Assembly (NCBI GenBank): GCA_964350195.1
Contig: CAYGJB010000002.1
Span: forward strand, 29,956-93,955
DNA length: 64,000 bases
Direction: 5' to 3'
DNA from: JAJCZB01 sp964350195
GTDB lineage: Bacteria > Babelota > Babeliae > Babelales > Vermiphilaceae
Below are positions 53,170 through 62,959 of this stretch, piece after piece. The position numbers were made by a program, and so were the translations under genes. Within the stretch, counting starts at the first letter, position 1; every line of letters begins with the position of its first letter. A model generated the notes under the pieces. That model did no database searches and was not told where the DNA came from. It worked only from the letters and a program-made list of their open reading frames with translations.

Positions 53170-53967
53170 ATGAAATATTTGCAACAGCTCAGCTTAATTT
53201 TACTTTTCTCGATGCCCCTTAACGCTAATGGCACACGTCTTCTTTCATTCAACTTAGGACCAATGCTTCAATACACAAAATATGAGCAAGGATGCTTACC
53301 AAAACAGATTGGATTTATGGCAGGTCCTGCATTTGAGTTTAGGATCAAAAAACCATGGAGACCTACCGGACACATTGCATTCAAAGGACTTTGGAATCTT
53401 GAATATATATGCTCTGAAAACGGCCTTATAATCAATTCAAATGAGTATGAAGGAAATGTGCATCTTGGATTTGAGTTCCAACCAGAGGGACGCAATTTTA
53501 GCTTTATTCCATTCACTGGAGTAGATCTTATTCACCTTGTGCATGAAGTGAAAGATGACATTATAAAGTCTCGGTATTTTCAGGTAAATATTCCGATAGG
53601 CTTAGAGTTTATACAGTATTTTTCTGAAACATTTACCTGGGGAGCAAAAGCCTATTACGATATCGATGCCTGGACGCGATTAAAAATATCCACCCCGTGC
53701 TTATGCGAAACAGATGATTACGAAATAAAATTAAAGCAAAGTCATCGCTTTCAGTTATCAGCTTTTTTTGAATGCCATTATCGAGTTAATTCTCGCGTGG
53801 GAATCGATCTTAGTTGGGCACCACTTTTTACCTGGCAAAAATTGGGAAGTGATGAAGCATGCAATACAGCATGTGATACCTCTTGCGAAATCACAACTCC
53901 TTTAAATATTCCCGAGCTCAAACAATGGCATTTAGGGTGGATAACCACCTTCGGTCTTAGCTTCTAA
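53170..53967 (+). CDS. Putative outer-membrane beta-barrel protein
   Basis: The 265-residue product has a signal peptide (about residues 1-21), strand-rich sequence, and a C-terminal strand HLGWITTFGLSF ending in phenylalanine, so it is probably a small (8-12 strand) barrel. Paired cysteines at residues about 177-180 and 236-244 may form disulfides in a loop. Family is not recognised. AAGGAG precedes the ATG. It is divergent from the LigD genes. Confidence 0.6.
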   Translation: MKYLQQLSLILLFSMPLNANGTRLLSFNLGPMLQYTKYEQGCLPKQIGFMAGPAFEFRIKKPWRPTGHIAFKGLWNLEYICSENGLIINSNEYEGNVHLGFEFQPEGRNFSFIPFTGVDLIHLVHEVKDDIIKSRYFQVNIPIGLEFIQYFSETFTWGAKAYYDIDAWTRLKISTPCLCETDDYEIKLKQSHRFQLSAFFECHYRVNSRVGIDLSWAPLFTWQKLGSDEACNTACDTSCEITTPLNIPELKQWHLGWITTFGLSF

Positions 53968-54057
53968 AAAGCCTTATGAACAAAAATAGTCTTTGTTTTA
54001 TTATCATTTTATTAGCAGCTTAAAAGACAAAAAAAATATGCATGTAAAATCAAAAAA

Positions 54058-54086
54058 AATAAGCCCCACAGAATGTGAGGCTTATT
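54058..54086 (-). terminator. Terminator after the small exported-protein gene
   Basis: AATAAGCC (54058-54065) pairs with GGCTTATT (54079-54086), with an inner CACA/TGTG stem and a three-base loop. Eight A residues at 54052-54059 give a T run on the minus strand. Confidence 0.75.
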
Positions 54087-54107
54087 GCATATCTAAAGTA
54101 TAAAAGC

Positions 54108-54467
54108 CTACTGATTTACAACAGTAAGAGATTGTACCATAACAACTATTTCAGCATCAACGTTTTCTGCTGGGCACTTGAATGAAGCTTCTTTATTGTA
54201 TTCAACTTCAATGAGCGATTTATCAAGAACAGTTTCATCCTTAGTCATAACAACCTCAAATGATGCTTTTTCTGCTGTTTCAGCAACAAGTACAAACTTA
54301 GTGTCTACTCCTGAATCATGCTTAATACCATGTTCCATTTCTTTCTCAGTGAAAGTGAATGTCTTTTCAGTTGCATCAGCGCCAAAACGCATTTTTACAT
54401 TCATTTCCACAGCAGCTGAAGCAAGAGCAGGCACCAATAATGCAAGCGCAAATAGCATTTTTTTCAT
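54108..54467 (-). CDS. Unknown small exported protein
   Basis: The product has a clear signal peptide (MKKMLFALALLVPALASAA) if translation begins at the ATG at 54467, which follows an AAGGAA site; the frame extends to 54527 but with no purpose. The mature part of about 100 residues is strand-rich and acidic (VEMNVKMRFGADATEKTF, FVLVAETAEKASFEVVMT), suggesting an immunoglobulin-like or other beta sandwich in the periplasm. It is not recognised. It has its own terminator. Confidence 0.65.
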   Translation of the reverse strand: MKKMLFALALLVPALASAAVEMNVKMRFGADATEKTFTFTEKEMEHGIKHDSGVDTKFVLVAETAEKASFEVVMTKDETVLDKSLIEVEYNKEASFKCPAENVDAEIVVMVQSLTVVNQ

Positions 54468-54655
54468 ACTATTCCTTCGATGTTTGAGAGTTACAAAGAC
54501 GATTCTTTCAAAAATGATTACTCGCATTGTACATGAAAAAACAGTTTTGAGAAGCTTTTTACTTTGTTATTCAGCATCTTTTTGACATTAACTACTAGTA
54601 GAAATACACTTAAAAAATAATTTTTTTTTCTTTTTTACGCTTCAAAGAGGAATTT

Positions 54656-55222
54656 ATGCACAAACAGTTAGGGTGGTCTTTGCCAGTAGTAATACTGGTC
54701 TTAGCATCATGCGGTCCATCTGAAATCACCAATTACGATACAATCGAAAAAATTGTTCGCAGAGCAAATCAAAAATATGCTGAAGCAAAAGAACAATTTT
54801 CTGCGTCTTTAAGTATCCTTGATGCTCCCGATGAACAATATCAAGAGCAACAACTAAAAAATATCGTATTAAGAAAAAATAAAGAGTGGAATCAAAAGGA
54901 TTGGTTTGCATTCAGCTGGCGCGGTATGGCCACAGGTTTGCAAGGCTACAAAAATTTCCCATTTCATACGTATAAAGATTACGTAGATCAATATCTCAAA
55001 GCGCTCAAACGATCTTGGAACAGACTCTCACTTATTAATGCGGTTGACGTTAGTACCATAAAAAACAATATCGATGCTTTAATCAAGAAGCTGTCAGAGC
55101 TCAGCGATATTATAGAGGCTCATGACCGCTACCTTGCTGAGACCGATAAAATGGGATTAATTCTCACACGGCAAAAGAATAGGCCGCCATCACTATTTGA
55201 TAGATTAGCTACTGATATCTAA
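54656..55222 (+). CDS. Unknown lipoprotein
   Basis: The 188-residue product has a lipobox LASC with cysteine 19 after a hydrophobic stretch, so it is a lipoprotein. The mature part is helical and charged (for example YAEAKEQFSASL and NNIDALIKKLSELSDII). Family is not recognised. It is followed by a strong terminator, so it is transcribed alone, apart from the sensor-channel locus that begins 114 bases later. Confidence 0.6.
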   Translation: MHKQLGWSLPVVILVLASCGPSEITNYDTIEKIVRRANQKYAEAKEQFSASLSILDAPDEQYQEQQLKNIVLRKNKEWNQKDWFAFSWRGMATGLQGYKNFPFHTYKDYVDQYLKALKRSWNRLSLINAVDVSTIKNNIDALIKKLSELSDIIEAHDRYLAETDKMGLILTRQKNRPPSLFDRLATDI

Positions 55223-55226
55223 AAGA

Positions 55227-55253
55227 AAGCCCCTCAGTTACGAGGGGCTTTTT
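55227..55253 (+). terminator. Terminator of the lipoprotein gene
   Basis: AAGCCCCTC (55227-55235) pairs with GAGGGGCTT (55242-55250) around AGTTAC, followed by T residues. Confidence 0.85.
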
Positions 55254-55335
55254 CTTACTCATTATGAAAGACTATTGAGCATTAGCTTAGTCACGCTTTA
55301 TGCTATACATCAATACTCAAAAAAAGGAGAATTAA

Positions 55336-57408
55336 ATGAGCTTATCATTTGGCATACGATTCAAATTGCTTCTATCTTATCTTTTCATTGCAACTCTTTG
55401 TATCTCAATAATAGGAATAGGAAGTTTTTATATTGCAAAAAATTCATTACAAGCAGCTGAATTTGATCAGCTCACATCCCTACGAGAAATGAAACAACAA
55501 CAAATTGAAGAGTTTTTTAAACAAATACGTGATCAGGTTGATGTCTTTTCCCAAGATTACATGATTATTGATGCAATGCGTGAGTTTAAAAAAACCTTTT
55601 TCACTGTGGAGCAGGATGATCAATTTACTCCGGATCAGCTCAAAGAGCTTACCGCAACACTTAAAAAGTTTTATCGCGAAATATTTTTGCCCAAGCTGAA
55701 TGCAAACGTAGATGAAAAGGTAAAAATAGAATCGTTTTTTGAAGACATTAAAAATCCAACAGTCATCCTTCAAAATCTTTATATCGTTGATAATCCGTAT
55801 CCCGATAAGCGTATTAATTACGACAGAGCAAAAGATAAAAGCAATTACACAAAAGTGCATGCTAAATATCAACCAGTGATTCGAGAATACCTTAACAAAT
55901 TCGGTTATTACGATCTTTTTCTTATCGATTCTGAAACAGGATATGTTGTTTACAATGCGTCAAAAGAAATTGATTTTGCCTCAAATATCACCAAAGGACC
56001 GTTTCGTAAAACAAATATTACTCAAGGATTTTTTGAAGTACAGGAAGCAACCAATAAAGATTTTGTAAAGTTTGTTGATTTTCAATACTACGAACCTTCT
56101 CAAGGTATGCCCTCTGCATTTGTTATGGCTCCAATTTATGATGGAGATAAAAAAATTGGCGTTCTCACTCTTCAACTTAGTATCGAAAAAATTAATAAGA
56201 TAATGACAAACAATAAAAAGTGGAAGCAAACCGGCCTTGGTGATACTGGAGAATCTTATATTATTGGAAATGATTATAAAATGCGTAGCGATAGCCGCTT
56301 TCTTATACAAGATCCCAGCACCTACTTTAAAGATCTCGCCAACGTAGAAGTGGATAAAGATGTTATTGAGAAAATGCGTTTACTAAACACCACTATCTTA
56401 ATCCAAGAGGTCCGAACTGATTCTGGCCAAGAAGTTATGCGCGGCAACTCTGATACCCGCCTGATTACTGATTATCGTGGCGTTCCAAACATTAGCTCCT
56501 ACACTCCATTAGATATCAAAGATGCGCAGTGGGGTATTATTGCAGAAATGGATTATGAAGAGCTCCTAATAAAAGTAAGAACTGTTGGGTGGCAACTATT
56601 TGTTATCGGATTATCTGCTTTGTTTCTCGTTTTACTATTGTCCTTTGCTCTCTCACATTTTATACTTTTACCATTCTATCGAATACTCAAAAATCTAAAG
56701 CTTGTTCGTCGCTCCAATTATCTTAATTTAAGAGAGCGAGTAAAAGTGAATGGAAAAGATATAGTTGCCCAATTAGGCTCTGAGATGAATAGTATATTTT
56801 CATTTGCTCAAAAGGGTACTGCTGAACTCATAAAATCAAAGAAAAATTGGTCATCTTATCTTTCAAAAATAGAAGGCAATGTCCATAGGCTCACGATGAC
56901 CACACAAGCTCTTCTCTCACAAAAAGATAAAGAAGGAAATTATTTAGAGGAGAGCCGTTCAATCACCACTCATCTCAGAGAAGCTATGAATGCCCAATCA
57001 TCGCACATCCGAGAGCTTAGTAGCTCTATTGAAAATATCCAAGCGGCAAAGATATCAATCATCAGATCTCTCGAGTCCGTTCAAAATTCTCTTGAACAGA
57101 ATGACACCACCAACTCCTCTTCATTAAGAATACTACTAGATGAAGGAACTGCAGGAGAACGTAAAATTGAAAAAATTCTCACGCAACTCAATGCTTCTAT
57201 TGAGAAACTCATGGAGCAAACAACTAAGGCTACAACCGCTATTCAAGACCTAGATTCCCGTATGGGTCAACTTGCATCAAAAAGCTCATCCATCGGCAAC
57301 GATATCGGCAAAATCGGCTTAACTGTTAATGATTTACAATCAATTACGAAAAAAATAAAAGAACTGCTCGATCAGCTTGAACAAGCAGCTCAAAAATTCT
57401 CTATATAA
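55336..57408 (+). CDS. Chemoreceptor-like dCache sensor without a signalling tip
   Basis: The 690-residue product has the layout of a methyl-accepting chemotaxis protein. A membrane helix (about residues 10-34) is followed by a large periplasmic dCache domain (about 40-410) with FLIDSETGYVVYNASKE and the family block LGDTGESYIIGNDYKMRSDSR, then a second helix (about 418-443) and a HAMP-like region (440-490). After that comes a coiled coil of about 190 residues. The coiled coil lacks the conserved hairpin tip (E-x-x-A-x-x-x-G-x-x-G-x-G-F-A-V-V-A) that binds CheA and CheW. It may therefore signal to another partner; the channel-like gene starts 11 bases after its stop, preceded by GGAGAG. No chemotaxis genes are in the window. 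Confidence 0.75.
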   Translation: MSLSFGIRFKLLLSYLFIATLCISIIGIGSFYIAKNSLQAAEFDQLTSLREMKQQQIEEFFKQIRDQVDVFSQDYMIIDAMREFKKTFFTVEQDDQFTPDQLKELTATLKKFYREIFLPKLNANVDEKVKIESFFEDIKNPTVILQNLYIVDNPYPDKRINYDRAKDKSNYTKVHAKYQPVIREYLNKFGYYDLFLIDSETGYVVYNASKEIDFASNITKGPFRKTNITQGFFEVQEATNKDFVKFVDFQYYEPSQGMPSAFVMAPIYDGDKKIGVLTLQLSIEKINKIMTNNKKWKQTGLGDTGESYIIGNDYKMRSDSRFLIQDPSTYFKDLANVEVDKDVIEKMRLLNTTILIQEVRTDSGQEVMRGNSDTRLITDYRGVPNISSYTPLDIKDAQWGIIAEMDYEELLIKVRTVGWQLFVIGLSALFLVLLLSFALSHFILLPFYRILKNLKLVRRSNYLNLRERVKVNGKDIVAQLGSEMNSIFSFAQKGTAELIKSKKNWSSYLSKIEGNVHRLTMTTQALLSQKDKEGNYLEESRSITTHLREAMNAQSSHIRELSSSIENIQAAKISIIRSLESVQNSLEQNDTTNSSSLRILLDEGTAGERKIEKILTQLNASIEKLMEQTTKATTAIQDLDSRMGQLASKSSSIGNDIGKIGLTVNDLQSITKKIKELLDQLEQAAQKFSI

Positions 57409-57419
57409 CGGAGAGAGCA

Positions 57420-59540
57420 ATGAATGCCACACCAAAAAGCTCATGGCTATCCTTTGCTACTTTTTATTTCCTTGGAGCAGTAGCCCTTTTCACGGTTCTC
57501 TTTTTTATACGCTCATATTTTTATCAACGAAGCCATCTCTCTGAAGAAAAAAGACGAGAGATCATGCAGACTTCTGCGGATGGAGTTCACTTACTTAATA
57601 AAGAAATTACTAAGGTTATTGAACCGCTGAAAGATCTGGCCCGTAACAAAAAACTTCTCTTGGACCAAACAGCACTATTGCAAGAAATGAATGATCTCTT
57701 AAAAAGTGAAGTGATGCTCGAAGCAATAGGCATAGCGTACGTACCGCAAAAGAAAGAGGGTAAATCAATACTTAGTTACTTTTATTTTGTAAAAGATGGT
57801 GAGAAAGTAAAGGACTATAACGTTGATCCCTATTATGATTACACCCTCTCTCCTTGGTATCGAAAAGCTGAAAGCGATGGTGAAAGCTGGATTGATTCGT
57901 ATTACGAACCGGCATCAGCACGCTTAGTGGTACGATATATGCTGCCTATGTATCGCTTTGATGCGGAATCAGGAAACCGCCTTCCAATAGCCTATTTATT
58001 TATAGACATATCTCGCAGAGAGCTGATGAATTCCATTAATACGCTTGATGTAGGAGGCGTTTCTAACTACGTTATTATTGTATCAAAAGACGGTGACCTT
58101 ATATCATATCCTGTGGACAAGTTCATTTTAGAATATAAGACACTCTCCAACTTATCAAGAACACCCGGCAAATCAGAGCTTAGTACTATTGCTGAGCGGA
58201 TTAATCGTGGCGGGCAGGGTATGATGACTTATTCTGATGGCTTATCTAAAGACTCCTTTTTTGTTTACTTCGCTCCAATAAAAAATACCAATTGGTCTTT
58301 TGTTTTCTTTTCTCATAGAAAAAGCCTTTTCTATCAAGTTGATTTACGCCGGCAAATGATAAAGATTGGCATTGCTGTACTTCTTCTTTTGCTGTTTTTA
58401 ATTGTTTTAATTACCAAACCCCTTGGCGCTACTAATAAAAAATGGTGGAGCATTTCGTTTATTTTTAGTTGCTTACTTTTTGCTCTTCTAGCATTTCAGT
58501 TACAAATTAGTTTTGTCACCACACAGAAAGTTCCCAATGGCGAACTCATTGGCAACCGAGTAGATCTCAATCGATTCTCTTATTTCATCGAAAGAAAAAA
58601 TTTGCTACTCAACAAACCTCCCATCATTCAAATACCCACCGGTATTTGGATAGAGTACATTTTACAAGAAAAACAGCTCATCATGATGAGCGGTATTATA
58701 TGGCAAAAATACGACAAAACATTACCTAAAGATATTGATAAAACAATCAGTATATTAAACGCTCATGATTTGAAACTTGAAAAAATGTACGACGTTGAGC
58801 AAGAGAACATTCATCTTATTGGCTGGCGCTTTCGCACATCTTTGAATATTGAGTTTAACTATCTTACCTATCCATTTGATAGCCAAATACTCACCGTAAA
58901 GTTATTGCATCCCAATTTTAAATATAACATCATGCTTACACCAGATTTTGATGCCTACGCACTTGCAGAAATTGCTGGAAAAACAGGCTTAGGAAAAGTA
59001 TATAAAGAAGCATCATGGAATATTAAAAATAGTTATTTTTCATATATATTAAGCGATAATGCAACTGATTTTGGCATTGTAAATTCTGTTCGCCAAAATC
59101 AGTTTCCTAATCTTATGTATAATATTGTAATCACCCGTAATATTACCGCTCCCCTTATTGGTTATATCTTCCCTATAATTATTATGGCAGCAATACTTTT
59201 TTATGTACTATTTGAAGCCAGTATTACTGCAGTATCACTTTCATCTGCTCTTGCTCGTGTCTCTGGGCTCTTTCTTGCAACAGTGTTTGCACACCAAGCT
59301 CTTCGACGAGGCCTTTCTAGCCTTGCAGGAACAGGAACCGATGGCATCACCTACCTAGAATATATTTATTTCATCATGTACTTCTTTATCATGCTTACAC
59401 TTAACTTTACTTTTTATATTCACTTTAAGCGCAAAGGAAAAAAAACACTCACAAATCCCTTTGCACTCGGCTTAAAATTTCTTTATTGGCCGCTTTTAAT
59501 GACCGCTTCGTTTTTAGTCACGCTTTACTTTTTCTACTAA
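57420..59540 (+). CDS. dCache domain fused to a pentameric ligand-gated channel-like protein
   Basis: The 706-residue product begins with a membrane helix (about residues 14-31) and a periplasmic dCache domain (35-305) carrying the DPYYDYTLSPWYRKA Cache motif (136-150). Two further membrane helices follow (313-332, 343-365). Then comes a beta-sandwich (about 370-573) with the pro-loop-like Y484-P-F-D-S-Q489, and four channel-type helices: M1 (575-600) opening with TAPLIGYIFP, M2 (604-630), a short TGTDGITYLEY link, M3 (642-668) and M4 (683-704). The order and the F-P-F-D-type loop match the pLGIC fold seen in GLIC and ELIC. Ligand and ion are unknown. A terminator follows directly, so it closes the two-gene unit with the chemoreceptor-like gene. 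Confidence 0.68.
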   Translation: MNATPKSSWLSFATFYFLGAVALFTVLFFIRSYFYQRSHLSEEKRREIMQTSADGVHLLNKEITKVIEPLKDLARNKKLLLDQTALLQEMNDLLKSEVMLEAIGIAYVPQKKEGKSILSYFYFVKDGEKVKDYNVDPYYDYTLSPWYRKAESDGESWIDSYYEPASARLVVRYMLPMYRFDAESGNRLPIAYLFIDISRRELMNSINTLDVGGVSNYVIIVSKDGDLISYPVDKFILEYKTLSNLSRTPGKSELSTIAERINRGGQGMMTYSDGLSKDSFFVYFAPIKNTNWSFVFFSHRKSLFYQVDLRRQMIKIGIAVLLLLLFLIVLITKPLGATNKKWWSISFIFSCLLFALLAFQLQISFVTTQKVPNGELIGNRVDLNRFSYFIERKNLLLNKPPIIQIPTGIWIEYILQEKQLIMMSGIIWQKYDKTLPKDIDKTISILNAHDLKLEKMYDVEQENIHLIGWRFRTSLNIEFNYLTYPFDSQILTVKLLHPNFKYNIMLTPDFDAYALAEIAGKTGLGKVYKEASWNIKNSYFSYILSDNATDFGIVNSVRQNQFPNLMYNIVITRNITAPLIGYIFPIIIMAAILFYVLFEASITAVSLSSALARVSGLFLATVFAHQALRRGLSSLAGTGTDGITYLEYIYFIMYFFIMLTLNFTFYIHFKRKGKKTLTNPFALGLKFLYWPLLMTASFLVTLYFFY

Positions 59541-59570
59541 AAAAAGCCCCTCAATCACGAGGGGCTTTTT
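59541..59570. terminator. Bidirectional terminator between the channel gene and leuS
   Basis: AAAAAGCCCCTC (59541-59552) pairs with GAGGGGCTTTTT (59559-59570) around AATCAC, with T runs on both strands. It sits exactly between the two convergent stop codons. Confidence 0.88.
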
Positions 59571-62018
59571 TTATTTAATTACAAAGCTTATTAATCTATT
59601 TTTCACAAAAATTATTTTCGTTGCTTCTTTGCCATCAATCCATTTTAAAATCACGTCGCGTGCACGTGGCTCAACCTGGTGCTGATCAGCATCACGATCC
59701 ACTACAATGCTTCCACGCACTTTGCCATTCACTTGAATTGCAATCGTTACATCATCTTCCTGTGCAAGCACAGGATCAAATGATGGCCACACACAATCGG
59801 TAAGCGATTTGCAATAGAGCTTACTTAGAAGCTCTGATGCCATGAATGGAGCAACTATTGAAAATGCTACTAAAAACTTTTCAACGGTTTCAGGTCCAAG
59901 CTGCATTTTTTTGCTCGTTACATCATTAAGCCATTCCATCGCAGAAGATATTGCTGTATTCGGTTTAAAATGATCGAGCCTATCTTGATACTCTTTTAAA
60001 AATTTATGAAAGCGCTTTGAAGCTTCCTTTTTTTCTTGCGCTTGCTTGTCTAAAATATTTTTTGGATCATCAAGATAATCCCATAATCTCTTTAGAAATC
60101 GTGCCATCCCTGCAAGCCCCGCATCTTGCCAAACGCAGTCAAGCTCTGGCGGTCCCATGAAAAGCATATAAAGACGCATCGCATCAGAGCCATATTTTTC
60201 CACCATTTCATCAGGACTTACCACGTTCCCTTTAGATTTGGACATCTTTTCAATCTGGCCCGATTTCTCTGAAAGCTTTAAAACCATACCCTGATTAAAT
60301 AGATGGGTAAACGGTTCATCGAATGGCAAATGCCCTTCATCATAAAGCACTTTCACGTAAAAGCGAGCATACAGCAAATGCAAAATTGCATGTTCAATGC
60401 CCCCTACATATAAATCCACCGGCAACCAATAGTTCATATCCTTTAAAGAGAAAGCTTCATCTACATTATTTTGATTAGGATATCGTAAAAAATACCAACA
60501 TGATCCTGCCCATTGCGGCATCGTATTTGTTTCTCGCTTTGCAGAGCCATCGCATTTTGGACATGGTACATTCACCCAGTCAGAAATAGCTGCAAGCGGT
60601 GATTCGCCAGTACCGGTTGGCTCATACTTATCAACATCAGGAAGCCGTACCGGCAATTGATCTTCGGGAACTGGCACTACCCCATCTTTTGGGCAGTGGA
60701 TTAAAGGAATCGGCTCTCCCCAATAGCGCTGGCGAGAAAAAATCCAATCACGTAATTTATAGCTTGTCTTGCGCACCGCAAATTTATTGAGCTCACAATA
60801 TTCCATAATTTCTTGACGGCAGTCACTGGCCACTTTTCCCTTAAACTCTTCTGGCTGCCTAAGAATGCCCTCCCTGATATCGGTATAGCAATACTCAAAC
60901 CGTGCCACTTTTTCAGCCAATTCTGGATTGTTCGGCGGAAATAAAACTGCCTTTAAGGGAATATTGTATTTCTTTGCGAAGGCAAAATCTCGCTCATCAT
61001 GCGCAGAACATTTTACTATACCCGTTCCATAATCTTTCAACGCAAAGCTTGCTACCCAAATTGGCAACTCACCATTTCCTATAGGATCAACGATATATCT
61101 ACCAGTAAAAATCCCTTCTACTTCTTTTTCCTCACGCCCTTGCTCTAAGCGCTTTTTAATAAGTGCATCACAAAAAGATACAATCTCCTCTTTATTAGAA
61201 ATACCTTCAAGAAGGCGTGATAGTAGCGGATGGTCCGGCGCAATAGCCACAAAGGTGTCTGCTTTAAAAGCTTCAAAATGAGCAGAAAAAGTTTGTATCG
61301 TTAGATCCAAATCTTTGACTGGGGCTGAGAATAATAAACCTTCTGATTTTCCAATCCAATTGCGTTGCATTGCTTTTACTTTTTCAGGCCAGTCTAATGT
61401 ATCCAAGCCATCTAAAAGCTTTTGTGCATAATCAGTAATTTTTAATACCCATTGGCGAATGTTTTTTTGCTCCACTTTTGTGCCACATCGCTCGCATTTT
61501 CCATCGATCACTTCTTCATTAGCAAGGCCAGTAAGGCAAGAAGTGCACCAATTGATAGGCATTTCCGTTTCGTATGCAAGGTTCATTTTAAACATTACTA
61601 AAAAAATCCATTGCGTCCATTTATAGTAATCAGGATCAGTAGTATTCACTTCTTTGGTCCAATCATACATGGCACCAATATCTTGCAACTGTTCCTTAAA
61701 GCGAGCAATATTTTTCGCTGTATTTATCTTAGGGTGTATTCCTTTTTTGATCGCATCGTTTTCTGCTGGCAACCCAAAAGCATCCCATCCCATCGGATGC
61801 AGCACGTTATACCCTTCAAGCCATTTCGTTCGGGAATAAACATCAGAAAGCACATAGCCGCGCCAATGCCCCACATGCAAACCTGATCCAGATGGATACG
61901 GAAACATGTCCAAGCAATAATATTTTTTACCATCGCCCGTCGGCTTAGCTTTTGTAGGAGGCTTATCAGCCCACTCTCTTTTCCACTTTTTATCTATGGC
62001 TTGAAAATCGTATGACAT
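59571..62018 (-). CDS. leuS: Leucyl-tRNA synthetase
   Basis: LeuRS charges tRNA-Leu. The 815-residue product has the class I signature H48-V-G-H51 in PSGSGLHVGHWRGY, the zinc-binding CTSCLTGLANEEVIDGKCERCG, the CP1 editing domain (about residues 225-420), and K591-M-S-K-S595. The end carries the leucine-specific VNGKVRGSIVV and the tail IFVKNRLISFVIK. Length is typical. It is convergent with the channel gene and divergent from the Nudix gene, whose extended frame overlaps its start. Confidence 0.97.
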   Translation of the reverse strand: MSYDFQAIDKKWKREWADKPPTKAKPTGDGKKYYCLDMFPYPSGSGLHVGHWRGYVLSDVYSRTKWLEGYNVLHPMGWDAFGLPAENDAIKKGIHPKINTAKNIARFKEQLQDIGAMYDWTKEVNTTDPDYYKWTQWIFLVMFKMNLAYETEMPINWCTSCLTGLANEEVIDGKCERCGTKVEQKNIRQWVLKITDYAQKLLDGLDTLDWPEKVKAMQRNWIGKSEGLLFSAPVKDLDLTIQTFSAHFEAFKADTFVAIAPDHPLLSRLLEGISNKEEIVSFCDALIKKRLEQGREEKEVEGIFTGRYIVDPIGNGELPIWVASFALKDYGTGIVKCSAHDERDFAFAKKYNIPLKAVLFPPNNPELAEKVARFEYCYTDIREGILRQPEEFKGKVASDCRQEIMEYCELNKFAVRKTSYKLRDWIFSRQRYWGEPIPLIHCPKDGVVPVPEDQLPVRLPDVDKYEPTGTGESPLAAISDWVNVPCPKCDGSAKRETNTMPQWAGSCWYFLRYPNQNNVDEAFSLKDMNYWLPVDLYVGGIEHAILHLLYARFYVKVLYDEGHLPFDEPFTHLFNQGMVLKLSEKSGQIEKMSKSKGNVVSPDEMVEKYGSDAMRLYMLFMGPPELDCVWQDAGLAGMARFLKRLWDYLDDPKNILDKQAQEKKEASKRFHKFLKEYQDRLDHFKPNTAISSAMEWLNDVTSKKMQLGPETVEKFLVAFSIVAPFMASELLSKLYCKSLTDCVWPSFDPVLAQEDDVTIAIQVNGKVRGSIVVDRDADQHQVEPRARDVILKWIDGKEATKIIFVKNRLISFVIK

Positions 62019-62094
62019 GACAACCCTGACACTTGTAGAAGGATACGAATATAGCTACAATGAGTGTACCAAAACCTCCAAACAAAGGAAGTCG

Positions 62095-62712
62095 ATGGCT
62101 ACAATAACCCCCTCTACTCAAACGCGCCCAACTCACCATGATGAACACATTTTAGTAATAAAACGCTCTGCTCTTTTTCCCGATGGCACCTGGAACGGCT
62201 TAGAAGAAGTTGATATGCAAGAGTATATTCACTTGATCAAAACACGCCAAGAATTTCATCCGCGTGCACTCATGGAACAAGATCAAAAATATAAACAAAT
62301 AATTCCCTATCTTCTTTTTAGGCACAAAAATCGCTACTTTCTCATGCAAAGAAAAGCAAAAGCATCCGAGCAACGGCTTGCAAATAAATTTACCTTGGGA
62401 ATTGGTGGACATATTAGAAAAGAGGATATGAAGACTGATTCTATTTTTGATTGGGCAAAAAGAGAATTTAAAGAAGAAATAAACTATTCAGGATCATTTA
62501 CCATAAAACCATTAGGCATTCTTAATGACGAATCAAATGCAGTAGGCCAAGTGCACACCGGATTTGTCTTTTTACTCGAAGGAGATTCTGATCAAATTTC
62601 CGTGAAATCAGAGCTCAAAAGCGGCACACTTGCCACACTCGATGAGTGCTTGGCGCACACAGAACAAATGGAATCCTGGAGCCAGATGGTGTTAGAGCAT
62701 ATAGCAAACTAG
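62095..62712 (+). CDS. Nudix hydrolase-like protein
   Basis: The product has the Nudix fold with GGHIRKEDMKT and REFKEEINYSG, close to the family box G-x5-E-x7-R-E-U-x-E-E-x-G-U but with about five extra residues between the G-E and R-E parts. Such forms occur in phosphoesterase-type and tRNA-linked Nudix proteins; the substrate is unknown. I chose the ATG at 62095, preceded by AAAGGAAG; the frame extends to 62017 but overlaps the leuS start. The start then reads MATITPSTQTRPTHHDEHIL. About 205 residues. Confidence 0.75.
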   Translation: MATITPSTQTRPTHHDEHILVIKRSALFPDGTWNGLEEVDMQEYIHLIKTRQEFHPRALMEQDQKYKQIIPYLLFRHKNRYFLMQRKAKASEQRLANKFTLGIGGHIRKEDMKTDSIFDWAKREFKEEINYSGSFTIKPLGILNDESNAVGQVHTGFVFLLEGDSDQISVKSELKSGTLATLDECLAHTEQMESWSQMVLEHIAN

Positions 62713-62959
62713 AAACAGCACCACTTTCACCCTTTCTCTTCTGGCCTTTTGTACCACCTCAAAAGCCTCTTTTTGCTATTTTGTAATTTCAAGAGATCAT
62801 CACAATATTCAACTTTTTTTACTTAAATAAGCACATAGAGCGTCATTTTTAGACATGCCAAAGCATAATAATTATGTATTTTGGCTCTAAAAAATGAAAA
62901 ACCCCTTAATCTATTGCATATTTCATAGCGCTTTTAGTACCATGAGAAAGGTGTTAGGT

